Counted from the stretch's first letter, positions 1 to 9,410 are shown. The stretch is DNA of 64,000 nucleotides from JAHEEL01 sp942491345 (GCA_942491345.1 CALOAN010000020.1:1-64000); one strand, 5' to 3'. Notes: a model not told the origin generated them from the letters alone. Program-made: numbers and translations.

Positions 1-22
1 TTTGTCGCATAGGCCCATCTCG

Positions 23-50
23 AACGATGCTTTGCGGGGGAAGCGCCGCT
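23..50. repeat. Degenerate copy of the dispersed palindromic element
   Basis: GATGCTT and GAAGCGCC arms separated by a short G-rich loop match the CGACGCTT...AAGCGTCG core found in most intergenic spaces of this window. It lies downstream of the XRE gene that ends at 108. Bases 1-107 show no other feature. Confidence 0.45.
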
Positions 51-107
51 CTGACGTCAAACGCGATGTCCGCCTACTTGCCGCGCCGGTCCCTGCACCC
101 GGGATTC

Positions 108-566
108 CTATCGGACGAGTCGGCGCGCGGTTTCCAGGATGAGAGCGACATCTTGGGGTTGGAGGCGGTCGATCAGATAGTGGAGTTCGTCGGCTTGTGG
201 CGATGTCTCGATGCCGAGCCGGGCTGCCTGCCGTTTGAGGAATCGTTGCTCCTGGGCTTCGATGATCGCGGCATCGGTTTCGACGGTGGCGTCGGCTGGT
301 CGTTGTCCTCGTGCGAGGCGTGCTTCGGCCGCGGCGTACAGCTCGTGGGGTTGGAGTTCGAGCCGTTCGGCGAGGACGTGGAGGATCTTGGCCGACGGGA
401 CCTTGGCTCCGTTCTCGATGGCTGAGAGGTAGGAGTAGGAGATCCCGGCAAGACCGGCGAGCCTGCGACGACCAAAGCCGAGATCGGTTCGCACAACCTT
501 GATGGTGTGACCGAGTGCTTCGGCCCACGCTTCGTGGTCTTGGGGGGCCGTTTCATTCGCGAGCAT
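108..566 (-). CDS. XRE-family helix-turn-helix transcriptional regulator
   Basis: A 152-residue DNA-binding protein. The N-terminal half holds a Cro/C1-type helix-turn-helix: RRLAGLAGISYSYLSAIENG is the classical helix 2-turn-recognition helix pattern, followed by a conserved PSAKILHVLAERL segment. The C-terminal half is charged and helical and has no domain I recognise. I place the start at the ATG at 566; an in-frame TTG at 584 would add six residues. A TACATT sequence six bases upstream of the ATG could serve as a -10 box for a leaderless transcript. The gene diverges from the small ORFs at 655 and 732, and the palindrome in that spacer may be its operator (inference). The target is unknown. 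Confidence 0.85.
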   Translation of the reverse strand: MLANETAPQDHEAWAEALGHTIKVVRTDLGFGRRRLAGLAGISYSYLSAIENGAKVPSAKILHVLAERLELQPHELYAAAEARLARGQRPADATVETDAAIIEAQEQRFLKRQAARLGIETSPQADELHYLIDRLQPQDVALILETARRLVR

Positions 567-617
567 AGAGTCAATGTAGCACAATAGGAAGCAAAACGCG
601 AGGATATGAGAAGAGTA

Positions 618-655
618 TTGACACCTGTAGAGTCATAAGACTACTCTGCGTGGCA
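618..655 (+). promoter_or_regulatory. Sigma70-like promoter with overlapping palindrome, probably leaderless
   Basis: A perfect TTGACA (618-623) is followed, 18 bases later, by TACTCT (642-647). The ATG at 655 sits seven bases after the -10 box, where a leaderless transcript would begin. Nested inverted repeats overlap the spacer and -10: AGTC-ATAA-GACT inside AGAGT...ACTCT (about 629-647). The site lies between the XRE gene and the forward small ORFs, so it is a plausible XRE operator. This is inference from position and symmetry only. Confidence 0.5.
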
Positions 656-738
656 TGGAAACCATGACGAATGGAATAGCTCAGCGAACCGCCGGAGTGA
701 GCGGTTCCACGATCGAGCGGGGTGTAGGGCAATGGTGA
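655..738 (+). CDS. Small ORF of 27 codons, possible leaderless leader peptide
   Basis: An ATG located exactly where the 618-647 promoter would start transcription opens a 27-codon frame that ends with TGA at 736-738. The stop overlaps the ATG (732) of the next gene, the arrangement expected for translational coupling. The peptide (METMTNGIAQRTAGV...) resembles nothing I know. It could be a genuine microprotein, a coupling leader, or chance. Confidence 0.35.
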   Translation: METMTNGIAQRTAGVSGSTIERGVGQW

Positions 739-1028
739 TGTTCGTTGTCATAGGCGTCGCCGTTCTCGCGATCGTCGCGGTGGTCTGGTCGGACATGGCA
801 CAGCGTTCCGCCGCCGACATCGATCCGGCGATCGAGCAGCGTGCCTTGCGCTTTGAGACACTCGCCGCGACTGCGGCGGATCTCCAGGCTGTACTCGGGC
901 GGGAACCCTCAGTACGCGAGATCTACGCAGCGATCGAACCGGATGAACCCGAGGCCGACCAAGTGGTCGACCTCCGAACGCGAGTGGACAGAATCGTCAC
1001 CGACTTCTCGTCTCCGCTGGCGGAGTAG
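732..1028 (+). CDS. Small membrane-anchored protein of unknown function
   Basis: A 98-residue protein with one N-terminal hydrophobic segment (residues 2-20, FVVIGVAVLAIVAVVW) and a charged, soluble, acidic C-terminal part of about 75 residues. The topology suggests an N-terminal anchor with the rest in the cytoplasm or outside; the side cannot be told. There is no recognised domain. The start overlaps the stop of the 27-codon ORF upstream. A palindromic repeat follows 22 bases after the stop. It is probably cotranscribed from the 618 promoter and may belong to the divergent XRE regulon (inference). Confidence 0.55.
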   Translation: MVMFVVIGVAVLAIVAVVWSDMAQRSAADIDPAIEQRALRFETLAATAADLQAVLGREPSVREIYAAIEPDEPEADQVVDLRTRVDRIVTDFSSPLAE

Positions 1029-1049
1029 GGACGAGTTGGATATCAGCAA

Positions 1050-1076
1050 GCGACGCTTCTGCACCAGAGCGTCGTC
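1050..1076. repeat. Dispersed palindromic element, well-conserved copy
   Basis: CGACGCT and AGCGTCG arms pair perfectly around a ten-base loop, 22 bases past the stop of the small membrane protein gene. A sister copy with nearly the same loop (GCACCAG) is at 29159-29185. Confidence 0.7.
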
Positions 1077-1160
1077 CTTGGGATCTCGCTCCGTCGGAAC
1101 GATCAGAGCCGTCATGTGCGGGTTGTTCGGGACGCGGGTTGGTGTGGTGCGTATGGTTGG

Positions 1161-4100
1161 GTGGTGGAGTTTCGGGTCCTTGGTCCGATCGAGGTGTACT
1201 CCGACGACAGCCTGGTTCATGTCGGAGGGGTGAAGCAACGCAGCATCCTCGCCCTCCTGATCGCCAACCACGGCCAAGTAGTGTCTGCGGATCGGATCGT
1301 TGACGAGATCTACGGCGAAGACGCCGCTGTGGGTGCGCGCCGATCGGTGCAGACGATCATCTCGATGCTGCGCCGCGACCTCGGCGATGTGATCGTCGGC
1401 ACCCGTGACGGATACCGATTCGACGCCCCCCGTGCAACCGTGGATGCCTACCGGTTTGAGGATGGTGTCGCTGCGGGTCTCGTGATGGTCGGTGGCGACG
1501 CTCGGCAGGCGTCATCAATTTTCGATGAGGCGCTCGGGTTGTGGCGGGGTCATCCGTATAGCGACGTTGACGGGCGGAGCGTGTTTCTGACGGAGACTGC
1601 TCGGTTGAACGAGCTGCGCTTTGCCGCGTTTGAGGCGCGGGCTGAGGCTGATTTGGTGTGTGGGAGGCATCGTGAGGTGTTGGCTGAGCTTGAGGCGCTG
1701 GTGGCGGAGTATCCGTTGCGTGAGCGTCTGTGGGGTTGGTTGATGTTGGCGTTGTACCGGACCGGTCGTCAGGCCGACGCCTTGGCTGCGTATCAGCGGG
1801 CCCGCACCGTGTTGGGCGAGGAACTTGGACTCGACCCGTCCACTGAGCTGCGGTCCTTGGAGGAACAGATCCTGCTCCAAGACCCAGCACTCGATCTCGT
1901 CCCGACGACACCGCACAACCTCCCGGCTTCGTTGACGAGTTTCGTCGGGCGGGCTCTCGAACTCATCGAACTCGGCGAGCTACTCAGTGAAAAGAGGTTG
2001 GTGACACTGACGGGGGCGGGCGGTTCGGGCAAGACCCGCCTCGCGATCGAGCTCGCAAGAGGAGTCCTTGACGGCTATCCGGATGGGGTGTGGTTCGTTG
2101 ACCTGCGAAGCGTCGACGCGGTCGGGGTGGCTCCCCTGATCGCCTCCACGCTGGGGGTCATCACGTCGGGTGACACACCGATCGCAGATCAACTCGTCGA
2201 AGCGCTGTCGTCTCACCGTCTGTTGCTGGTGTTGGACAACTGTGAGCACGTCCTCGGTGGGGCGGCTCCGTTCGTGGAGCGACTGACGCGCCGAGACGGC
2301 CACGTCCGGGTGTTGGCTACATCTCGCGAACCGCTCGGAGTGCCGGGCGAATCCATGATGCCCGTGAAGCCGTTGTCGGTGCCGGAGTCGGTTGAACATG
2401 ATCAGGTTGCCGTTTCTGATGCGGTTGTCCTGTTCATGGAGCGAGCAGGCGGCGTCCAACCGAGCTTCGCTCTGGAAGAGCATGTTGATTCGGTGTTCGA
2501 GATCTGCCGAGCGGTTGAGGGCCTCCCATTGGCGTTGGAGCTTGCGGCGGCTCGGCTGATTGTGTTCTCACCCGAAGAGTTGGCGGTTCGTCTCGTTGAT
2601 CAGCTTGCCGAGCTCAAGACGACTCGGAAGGCGGGAGATCTTCGCCACGCGACGATGGCGGCAACTGTCGGTTGGTCCTGGGAGATCCTGAACGATGCTG
2701 AACGCACACTGCTCGAGCGGCTATCGGTCTTCCACGGGACGTGGCCGCTTGACGCCGGCTGAAGCCATCTGCGGCTTCGAACCGATCAACCGAAACCAGG
2801 TCGCGGACCTCGTGGGCAGCCTTGTCGCCAAGTCCCTCGTCGTCGTCGACCAGGTGTGGCGGGGATCGACGCGATATCGACTCCTCGAACCGATTCGCCA
2901 ATACGCAGCGCGGGAGCTCGACGCTCGCGCCACGGGGCAGCTTCGAAGTCGGTTCGTCGACTTCTGGAGCCGCACACTCGCGGAGCCGCACGAGCCGTAT
3001 TCCAGGTTTGCGATGCGGGACTACGACCGGGCGAGGGAACTTGAGAGATGACCGTGCCAATCTCACTGCGGCCATCGAGTGGGCTCTTGCTTCGGGGAGA
3101 TTCGAAGACGCGATGACGATCTTCATCAGCCCCTTCGGTGTCCTGCTCGTGCTGCGAGGCTCGGCGTTTGGACTCGCCTCACGCTGGATCGATACCGCCA
3201 TTGAACACCGCAATGAGATCTCGCCTGACGTTCTTCTCGAGGCTCTCTCAATCATGTGCGCGATCGCCAGCTCGGATTGGCGAAACGAAGCGAGTGTCAG
3301 CTACGCAGAGCGAGCGATCGAACTGTCAACGATGCCTGAGGAGCGGCATTGGTTTGGGTTGTTCGCGGCAGTCGGGATCACCCGGCAACGACGGCATGAA
3401 GAGGCGAACCGCATCCTCGATCAGATAATCGCCAAGGCTGATGACTCCGCGTGGCGTGCGAGTGCTCTGCTCGCGAAGTCTCAGTATGAATTACCAAGGG
3501 CGGCCTGGGCGCTCTGCGAAGCAGCGATGGACCTCTCACCGATCGACTCGCTCGGATGGTGGGACGAGGGCGTCGCCGCGTGGCTCATCGGAGAGGCCGC
3601 TGGAGGCTCTGGCCGCTATGAAGTGGCTCGGAAGATGGAGGAACGCGCCGTTGAGCTCAGTCGACAGTCTGGGTGGCTCGTTGTGGAGTGCACCGCTGCT
3701 GCGACACTTGCGTGGCTTTATGCAATCGGTGGCCGCCTCGACGAAGCGTCGGCGCTCCTCAACGACACGGTGCCCCTCGTGCGACGAATGCCTCGGGTCC
3801 ACTCGACAGCTTTGTCGGTCCTGGTCAGGGCAGCGGATGTCGCCCGTCTTCAAGGCGATCTTGACCAAGCTAGGGGCAGAGCCGAAGAGTTAGCGTGGGT
3901 GACGGAGCCCGGCAGCGAGATGGTTCGACTTGGCGAAGGTACGAGAGTATTCGAAACCGCCTTGATCGCTCGCGACGATCACGACCACGATCAGGCGCTG
4001 GAGTTGCTGGACGGTTTGGTAGCGTCGCTAGACGTATCCGGCCAGGCATCCGATCTCGGGTCAATGCCGGGAATGCGTATCGCGAGAGCCGGCGTTCATT

Positions 4101-4501
4101 TGAGGAGGGACGATCCGGATCGCGCGCTGGAGGATCTCGGAGTCGTATTGGCAGAACCCGAACGGCTCTTTCACCACGACGCTCTGACAGCAGTCGACCT
4201 CACCGCGATCGCTCTCGCCCAGCAGAGAAGAGCAGATCAGGCGGCGCGCATCTTCAGCGCCATCGACCGTGAACGCGACAACTGCGGGCTCGTCATCCCG
4301 CCCCCCGACAGGCCGTTCCGTGAGCAGGCGGTATCCGCTACGCGGTCAGTCCTCGAACACGACTGGGAAAGCGCCCTGGCCCTGGGGCGCACCATGACCC
4401 TCGACGGGGCCCTGGTCTACGCCGCCACCGAGGCGAATGTCACCGTCGACACTACGGCCGCCACCCCACATGCGGCCAGCGGAACCTTCTCTCCGTCCTA
4501 G
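1161..4501 (+). pseudogene. AfsR/SARP-type regulator (BTAD-ATPase-TPR) broken by two frameshifts
   Basis: The intact product would be about 1110 residues. It has an OmpR-like DNA-binding domain (VEFRVLGPIEV...), a bacterial transcriptional activation domain (to about codon 260), an NB-ARC-like STAND ATPase with P-loop GAGGSGKTRL and Walker B LLLVLDNCEH, and a long TPR-like C-terminus. Proteins of this build activate nearby gene clusters by binding direct repeats. The reading frame breaks twice. Near 2752-2760 an extra base turns the expected DAAEAIC into a stop. Near 3047-3050 an extra base ends the second segment just before DRANLTAAIEWA. Pieces are 1161-2762, about 2750-3051 and about 3038-4501. 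Start is GTG at 1161 or 1164. Both lesions are single-base insertions in conserved sequence, so they are either recent decay or assembly errors. The DNA-binding and ATPase parts could still be made alone. Confidence 0.8.
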
Positions 4502-4762
4502 CCACCCACGGCGGACCAACCGCGACGCTTTCAGTCGGAGGCTTCGGGAGGCGAACCTGAGCCAAGGCGCGTCGCGACGCTTCTTGATGGAAGCGTCGAT
4601 TTCGGGGATTTTGCCCTGTTCCCCGCTGCGGGTCGCGACGCCGATTGACCAACGCCTCGGTTGGGAGATGGCCGGGTGGACCGGCACTGCTCCGCCTTTG
4701 GTGGCCGCTGCCCGGCGGAGGCTCCAACACTTCTTGAAGACGACGTCTTCGGAAGGGCAGCC
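4502..4762. repeat. Intergenic region with two palindromic elements and a long mosaic repeat
   Basis: A first palindrome is at 4522-4547, 20 bases after the regulator stop. A near-perfect second one is at 4575-4600 (CGACGCTTC and GAAGCGTCG, nine paired bases). The second continues into an 82-base block (4579-4660) that recurs with about 85% identity at 45515-45597. That conservation extends far beyond the hairpin, so the unit is larger than the palindrome. Confidence 0.7.
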
Positions 4763-4900
4763 ATGGGCGCGTTCGTCGCGGTTGTCATGCCCGTGTGGTT
4801 GGTGCAGCCGTCGCTATGCAGACTGCGGATCGCCGTGCCGGTGTGTGTGGCTACTGCCGTCATCCTCGGGTTGATCGCCCGCAATACCGCGTCCGGCTGA
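4763..4900 (+). CDS. Possible 45-residue single-pass membrane protein
   Basis: An ATG preceded by GGAAGGG opens a short frame with two hydrophobic stretches (AFVAVVMPVWLV and AVPVCVATAVILGLIA). No relative is recognised. It may be a true small membrane protein or the tail of a lost gene. The opposite strand is open too, but its translation is of low complexity and looks like a shadow. Confidence 0.3.
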   Translation: MGAFVAVVMPVWLVQPSLCRLRIAVPVCVATAVILGLIARNTASG

Positions 4901-4930
4901 ATCCGAAGCGCGTCCGGCCATAATCCAGTT

Positions 4931-6667
4931 GTGATCACCAAGGCTCAGATACTCGACGCCCTCAAAGAGCTGCGTACCCTCATAACGCTGGAGGAGGGGA
5001 ACCCGCAAGCGTTTCGGGTGCGCGCCTACGACAACGCCATTGAGGGTCTTGAGACCACTACGGCCGACGTAGTCAGCCTGAGCGAGACCGAACTGATAGC
5101 CATGAAGGGCGTCGGCAAGAGCACCGCTGCCAAGATCCGTGAGTTCATCGATACCGGCACGATGAAGAAGCTCGACGGTCTGCGGGAGAAGTACCCGGCC
5201 GAGTTCGTCAACCTCACCCGCATTCCCGGTCTCGGTCCCAAAACCCTGACCATGTTGCGCGATCAGCTTGACATCAACAACCTTGATGACCTTCAGGCGG
5301 CGCTGGCGGCGGAGCAGTTGCGGGAGCTGCCGGGGCTGGGGCAGAAGAGCGAAGAGAAGATCGCCCACGCCATCGAGCGGCTCGGCCTGCACGGCAAGGA
5401 CACCCGGACCCCGATCGTCGATGCCCTCCCACTGGCTCGGTCGATCGTGGCTGAGTTGCTGGAGATGCCGGCGGTCAAGGCAGCCGACTACTGCGGGAGC
5501 TTGCGCCGTTTCCGTCAGGACATCGGCGACATCGACATCCTGGTGTCGTCGAGCAACGCCGACCTGGTGATGGAGTACTTCACGACGATGCCGATGGTGT
5601 CCGAGGTCATCGGCCGGGGAGACACGAAGAGCTCGGTCGTGACCCATCGCGGGATCCAGGTTGACCTGCGGGTGGTCAAGCCCGCGGAGTACGGAGCTGC
5701 TCTTCTCTACTTCACGGGGTCCAAGGCCCACAACATTCACCTGCGTCAACTCGCCATCAACCGGGGTTGGCTTCTCAACGAGTACGGCCTGTCCGATGTC
5801 GAGACTGGCGAGATCGTCGCTTCCAAGACCGAGAAGGCCATCTACACAGCCCTCGAGCTGCCGCTCATTCCACCTCCATTGCGGGAGGACACCGGGGAGG
5901 TTGAGCGAGGCGCCGAAGGCCGGTTGCCCAAGGTCGTGCAGCTCAAGGACATCAAGGGTGACTTGCACTATCACACCGACCTGTCCGGCGATGGCCGGGC
6001 ACCGCTCAGGGCCATGGTGGAAGTGGCTGCCGCCCGGGGCTACAGCTACCTTGCCATCACCGACCACGGTGAAGACCTGACCATCAATGGTGCTTCACCG
6101 CGGCAGATGCTGGCCCAACGCAAGAAGGTCACCAAGGTTCAAGAGGACTATCCCGAAATGCGGCTGCTGCATGGCTGTGAGCTGAACATCGGGAAAGATG
6201 GTTCAGTCGACTACGACCTCGACTTCCAGCTCGGGTTCGATTGGACGGTGGCCAGCGTGCACTCATTCTTCGATCTCGACCGCAACCAGCAAACCGAGCG
6301 GGTGATCCAGGCAATGGCCAACCCGGCCGTCAGCGCTATCGGCCACCTTTCCGGGCGGTACATCGGCCGCCGCCCCGGGATCGAGCTGGACCTGGAGGCC
6401 GTCATGAAGGCGGCGGCCGCCACCGGAACCGCCATCGAGATCAACGGTGCCCTGCAACGCCTCGACGCCACGCCCGAAGCCATCCGCATCGGCATCGACC
6501 ACGGCGTCACCTTCGTGATCAATACCGACTCGCACCACCCCAGCGAGCTCGGCCGCATGGAGTATGGGGTGCTCAATGCCCAGCGCGGCTGGGTAGAAAA
6601 GGCGATGGTGGCCAACACCTGGCCGACTACCAGGTTCCTGAAGTGGGTCGCCCGGAAGCGGGGTTAG
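4931..6667 (+). CDS. polX: DNA polymerase/3'-5' exonuclease PolX
   Basis: A bacterial family X DNA polymerase (578 residues, normal length) acting in gap-filling repair. Helix-hairpin-helix motifs occur at residues 58-70 (KGVGKSTAAK), 98-109 (IPGLGPKTL) and 133-145 (LPGLGQKS). The nucleotidyltransferase palm has GSLRR (189-193) with DIDIL giving Asp200 and Asp202; the third metal ligand is Asp245 in IQVDL. The C-terminal PHP domain (about 340-575) carries the metal ligands seen in active 3'-5' exonuclease versions: HYH (346-348), DH (378-379), Glu417, His444, His472 and DSH (533-535). Start is GTG at 4931. It stands alone apart from the VOC gene 33 bases downstream. All key residues are present, so activity is likely. 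Confidence 0.95.
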   Translation: MITKAQILDALKELRTLITLEEGNPQAFRVRAYDNAIEGLETTTADVVSLSETELIAMKGVGKSTAAKIREFIDTGTMKKLDGLREKYPAEFVNLTRIPGLGPKTLTMLRDQLDINNLDDLQAALAAEQLRELPGLGQKSEEKIAHAIERLGLHGKDTRTPIVDALPLARSIVAELLEMPAVKAADYCGSLRRFRQDIGDIDILVSSSNADLVMEYFTTMPMVSEVIGRGDTKSSVVTHRGIQVDLRVVKPAEYGAALLYFTGSKAHNIHLRQLAINRGWLLNEYGLSDVETGEIVASKTEKAIYTALELPLIPPPLREDTGEVERGAEGRLPKVVQLKDIKGDLHYHTDLSGDGRAPLRAMVEVAAARGYSYLAITDHGEDLTINGASPRQMLAQRKKVTKVQEDYPEMRLLHGCELNIGKDGSVDYDLDFQLGFDWTVASVHSFFDLDRNQQTERVIQAMANPAVSAIGHLSGRYIGRRPGIELDLEAVMKAAAATGTAIEINGALQRLDATPEAIRIGIDHGVTFVINTDSHHPSELGRMEYGVLNAQRGWVEKAMVANTWPTTRFLKWVARKRG

Positions 6668-6700
6668 GCACCCAGGTTGAGGCTGAAGAGGGGAGTTCAC

Positions 6701-7123
6701 ATGGGCGATGAGGCCCCACCGCCGACGGTCAGGCAGCTACGTCTCGTAGTGGAAGCCGATGATTTCGACGCGGCCGTGGCGTTCTATCGAGATGCCCTGG
6801 GCCTGGACGAGGAGTTCTTCGTCGAGAGCGAAGGTGGAGCCCGAGTTATGGCCCTCCAGGCCGGCCGGGCGACCCTCGAAATCGTCAATCCAGAGCAGCG
6901 GAGGCTCATCGACCAACTCGAGGTCGGTCATGAAGTGAGCCGGAGCATCCGCATAGCTTTCGAGGTCACCGATGCGTCCTCAACGACCGACGAGTTGGTG
7001 AATGCCGGAGCCGAGCTCGTCGCACCTCCAACCGAAACACCGTGGCGCTCCCTCAACTCGAGGCTGGAAGCTCCGGCCGGCATTCAGATCACGCTCTTCG
7101 AGGAGCTGGAAGGCACGGCGTGA
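6701..7123 (+). CDS. VOC-family (glyoxalase/bleomycin-resistance fold) protein
   Basis: A 140-residue single-domain vicinal-oxygen-chelate protein. RQLRLVVEADDFDAAVAFYRDALGL is the characteristic opening beta-alpha element, and the second half (LNSRLEAPAGIQITLFEEL) closes the module with a Glu where a metal ligand is usual. The opening strand lacks the usual His, so metal binding is uncertain. Families of this type include lyases, dioxygenases and drug-binding proteins; the substrate cannot be told. The start at 6701 is chosen because GAGGGGAG precedes it at 6687-6694. It probably shares transcription with polX. Confidence 0.85.
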   Translation: MGDEAPPPTVRQLRLVVEADDFDAAVAFYRDALGLDEEFFVESEGGARVMALQAGRATLEIVNPEQRRLIDQLEVGHEVSRSIRIAFEVTDASSTTDELVNAGAELVAPPTETPWRSLNSRLEAPAGIQITLFEELEGTA

Positions 7124-7270
7124 GCCGCTGTCGATGAGTCGCTCCGGTTGATACGGCTGCCCGCCGGCCTTTGCTTCCCAACCTTCGGGGAGTGGTCGTG
7201 TTGCATCTCGTGGCGCAATCGCGAAAGCGCATGGCCTTTGACCTGAGAGAACGCGGTCCGAATAACGAGG

Positions 7271-7343
7271 ACGCTTTCTCAACGAAGCGTCAGCGGGGGA
7301 GTGTTGGCACCCTCGAAGCGACGCTCTGACGAGAAGCGTCGCT
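7271..7343. repeat. Two adjacent palindromic elements
   Basis: ACGCTTT...GAAGCGT (7271-7290) and a better copy, GCGACGCT...AGCGTCGC (7318-7343), lie side by side between the VOC gene and a relic of a secreted-protein gene. Confidence 0.65.
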
Positions 7344-7384
7344 CTGCGGCGAAATCCCTGGTGAAGGGGTTTGGCCGTGACGAC

Positions 7385-7485
7385 ACACCGGGAACGTGTG
7401 TCAGGATCCGCTGGGACGGCACGAGGATCGGCCGCACGGACAGAGTCGGCGCAGACGGAACCTTCAGGTACTTGGGGAACGTGCC
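7385..7485 (+). pseudogene. Fragment of an IPT/TIG-like domain gene
   Basis: A short stretch translates as VRIRWDGTRIGRTDRVGADG followed by TFRYLGNVP. This matches residues 45-80 of the intact protein encoded at 36669-38675 (VRVFWDGARLPGRVRVGAEG, then TFRYSGNVP). The DNA match is strongest from about 7442 to 7485, where roughly 40 bases are almost identical to 36846-36889. There is no start codon context and no downstream domain. The fragment abuts the stop of the response regulator gene on the other strand. Confidence 0.7.
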
Positions 7486-8181
7486 TCAGGTCGTGCCCCC
7501 GGGCAGGACAAGCCCTGTTTCGTAGGCGAAGACGACCGCGTGGACCCGGTCTCGGAGTGAGAGCTTCATGAGGATCCGTTTGACGTGTGTCTTCACCGTG
7601 CTTTCGCCGATGTAGAGCTTCTCGGCAATTTCGCGGTTGGCCAGTCCGTGTGCGATCAACACGAGAACCTCGCGCTCCCGATCGGTCAGGCGATCGAGCT
7701 CTCGGTTGCGGACGTCAGTTGGCTGTTGCCCGTGCGCCGTGGCGTCTGCGAACTCCTTCATGAGCCGCCGAGTCACGGACGGTGCCAGCAGTGCATCGCC
7801 CGACGCCACAACACGTATCCCGTCGAGCAGATCTTCGGGAGGGGTGCGTTTCAGCAGAAAGCCACTTGCTCCGGCGCGCACCGCCTCGTACACATATTCG
7901 TCGAGCTCGAAGGTCGTGAGGATCAGGACCCGCGGACCGGCCGTCGGGTCGTCGAGTTGTGCCGCTCCACAGATCTGGCGGGTCGCTTCGATGCCATCCA
8001 TGTCCGGCATTCGGATGTCCATGAGCACGACGTCTGGTTGGAGTTCAGCGGTCACCCGAACGGCCGATTGTCCGTCGCCGACTTCACCGACAACGGCGAG
8101 GTCCGGTTGGGTCTCGATCATCATCTTCAGCCCGGCACGGACCAGGGTGTCGTCGTCGGCGATCAAGACCTCGATGCTCAT
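7486..8181 (-). CDS. NarL/FixJ-type response regulator
   Basis: A 231-residue two-component output protein. The receiver domain (about 1-125) has the acidic pair D10-D11, the phospho-acceptor Asp55 (VVLMDIRMPDMDG) and the conserved Thr and Lys (LILTTF, FLLKRT). The C-terminal LuxR-type helix-turn-helix (LTDREREVLVLIAHGLANRE, then STVKTHVKRIL) binds DNA. The start at 8181 overlaps the stop of the kinase gene by four bases (ATGA), so the two are translationally coupled. The likely targets are its own operon and the divergent hydrolase/ABC cluster starting at 9596 (inference from position). Confidence 0.93.
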   Translation of the reverse strand: MSIEVLIADDDTLVRAGLKMMIETQPDLAVVGEVGDGQSAVRVTAELQPDVVLMDIRMPDMDGIEATRQICGAAQLDDPTAGPRVLILTTFELDEYVYEAVRAGASGFLLKRTPPEDLLDGIRVVASGDALLAPSVTRRLMKEFADATAHGQQPTDVRNRELDRLTDREREVLVLIAHGLANREIAEKLYIGESTVKTHVKRILMKLSLRDRVHAVVFAYETGLVLPGGTT

Positions 8182-9410
8182 CGACGCGCCTCCATGTGGC
8201 CATCCGACCTGGCGGTCGGTCGGTCGGGCTCGGCCGGTCGAGGTATCTGCGCTTCCACAAGGAATCCGCCGCTGTCGAGCGGTCCTGCAGCGAGTGTTCC
8301 CCCTAGGACGTTGGCTCGTTCGGTCATCCCCGCGATGCCCCGACCGCCTCCGGGGGTGGCCGGAGCGTTGGCTCCCAAACCATTGTCCTGGACGGTGATG
8401 TTGAGGTGGCGTTCGGTACATTCGAGGGTGACGTCGATGCGGGCCGGACCTGCGTGCTTGAGGGCGTTCGTCAGCGCCTCCTGGACGATTCGATAGGCCG
8501 CAGCTCCGGTTGGGAGTTCCATGGTGCGGTCGAGCGCTTCATCACAGCGGTTGTGGAGGTGGATGTCGGCGCCACCTGCCCGCGTCTCGTCGCAGAGGCG
8601 GACGATATCGGCGGAGCTGCGAGTGGGAGAGAGCAGAGCGAGGTTGTCACCTTCCGCGTAGAGGAGGCCGAGCATGTGGTCGAGGTCGGTGAGCGCTGAC
8701 CGGCCGACGCGTGCGATTTCACGCAGCGCCTGAACAAGGCGTTCGTCGTCCGTGGCCAAGCGCGCTGCGCCGGCCTGCATCACCATCACGTTGACCGCGT
8801 GTCCAACGGCGTCGTGCAGCTCCCGAGCGATCCGGGAGCGTTCATCGGCGACCGCTTGCTCGGCCACTCGCGCAGCTGTTGTTCGCAATTCCTCGGCCTC
8901 GACAGCGAGTGCGACTGCCCGGTCTTGGTTGTAGCGGATGCTCACGGCGACGAGCCAGCCGATGCCGAACAGCATGAACGTCACCGGGACCGAGAGCAGC
9001 ACCGGGTCTCCGGGTCCATAGAACAGGCTCGTCGACATAGCCACGGCTGCAGTGCCGACCATCAGCGCCGAGACTCTGACCGGCCGGGTCAATCCGACCG
9101 AGTAGGCGAAGAATGGGACGGCGAGCGGGGCATTGCTGTCTCCCTGCCAGACGCTGGCCAGCATGTAGAGCAGCGTGGCGACGGCCAGCGCCGTCGCAGG
9201 GACAAGCCGCCGGACGAAGAGCAGCAGTGTCGGGCTGATCGCGAGCACCCATCCCCACCCCTCGACCGGCCCGAATTCCGAGATGTAGGCGTCGCTTCGA
9301 AGTGACTCGACCGTTATCCAGATGAGCATGACGGCGATGAGCGCGTCGGAAGCGAACCACACGAGTTTGCGGGTTTGCTGTCGATCTGGACGGAGCCGTT
9401 CGAGCATCAC
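8178..9410 (-). CDS. NarL-family sensor histidine kinase
   Basis: A 410-residue membrane kinase. Four to five hydrophobic helices occupy residues 18-160, with little extracellular sequence, so the sensing is probably intramembrane or of the envelope. The HisKA_3 dimerisation box is RIARELHDAVGHAV with phospho-acceptor His199. The ATPase domain shows an N-box (EALTNALKHA) and G-boxes (DNGLGA, GRGIAGM). It phosphorylates the coupled response regulator downstream. This build, next to an ABC-2 exporter, is common in actinobacterial stress or antibiotic-response loci. A second Met (9407) is an equally possible start. Confidence 0.92.
   Translation of the reverse strand: MMLERLRPDRQQTRKLVWFASDALIAVMLIWITVESLRSDAYISEFGPVEGWGWVLAISPTLLLFVRRLVPATALAVATLLYMLASVWQGDSNAPLAVPFFAYSVGLTRPVRVSALMVGTAAVAMSTSLFYGPGDPVLLSVPVTFMLFGIGWLVAVSIRYNQDRAVALAVEAEELRTTAARVAEQAVADERSRIARELHDAVGHAVNVMVMQAGAARLATDDERLVQALREIARVGRSALTDLDHMLGLLYAEGDNLALLSPTRSSADIVRLCDETRAGGADIHLHNRCDEALDRTMELPTGAAAYRIVQEALTNALKHAGPARIDVTLECTERHLNITVQDNGLGANAPATPGGGRGIAGMTERANVLGGTLAAGPLDSGGFLVEAQIPRPAEPDRPTARSDGHMEARR

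Noticed and set aside
4814..6067. 417-codon frame antisense to polX
   Set aside because: PolX on the plus strand has complete motifs; the antisense frame is a GC-rich shadow without recognisable domains.
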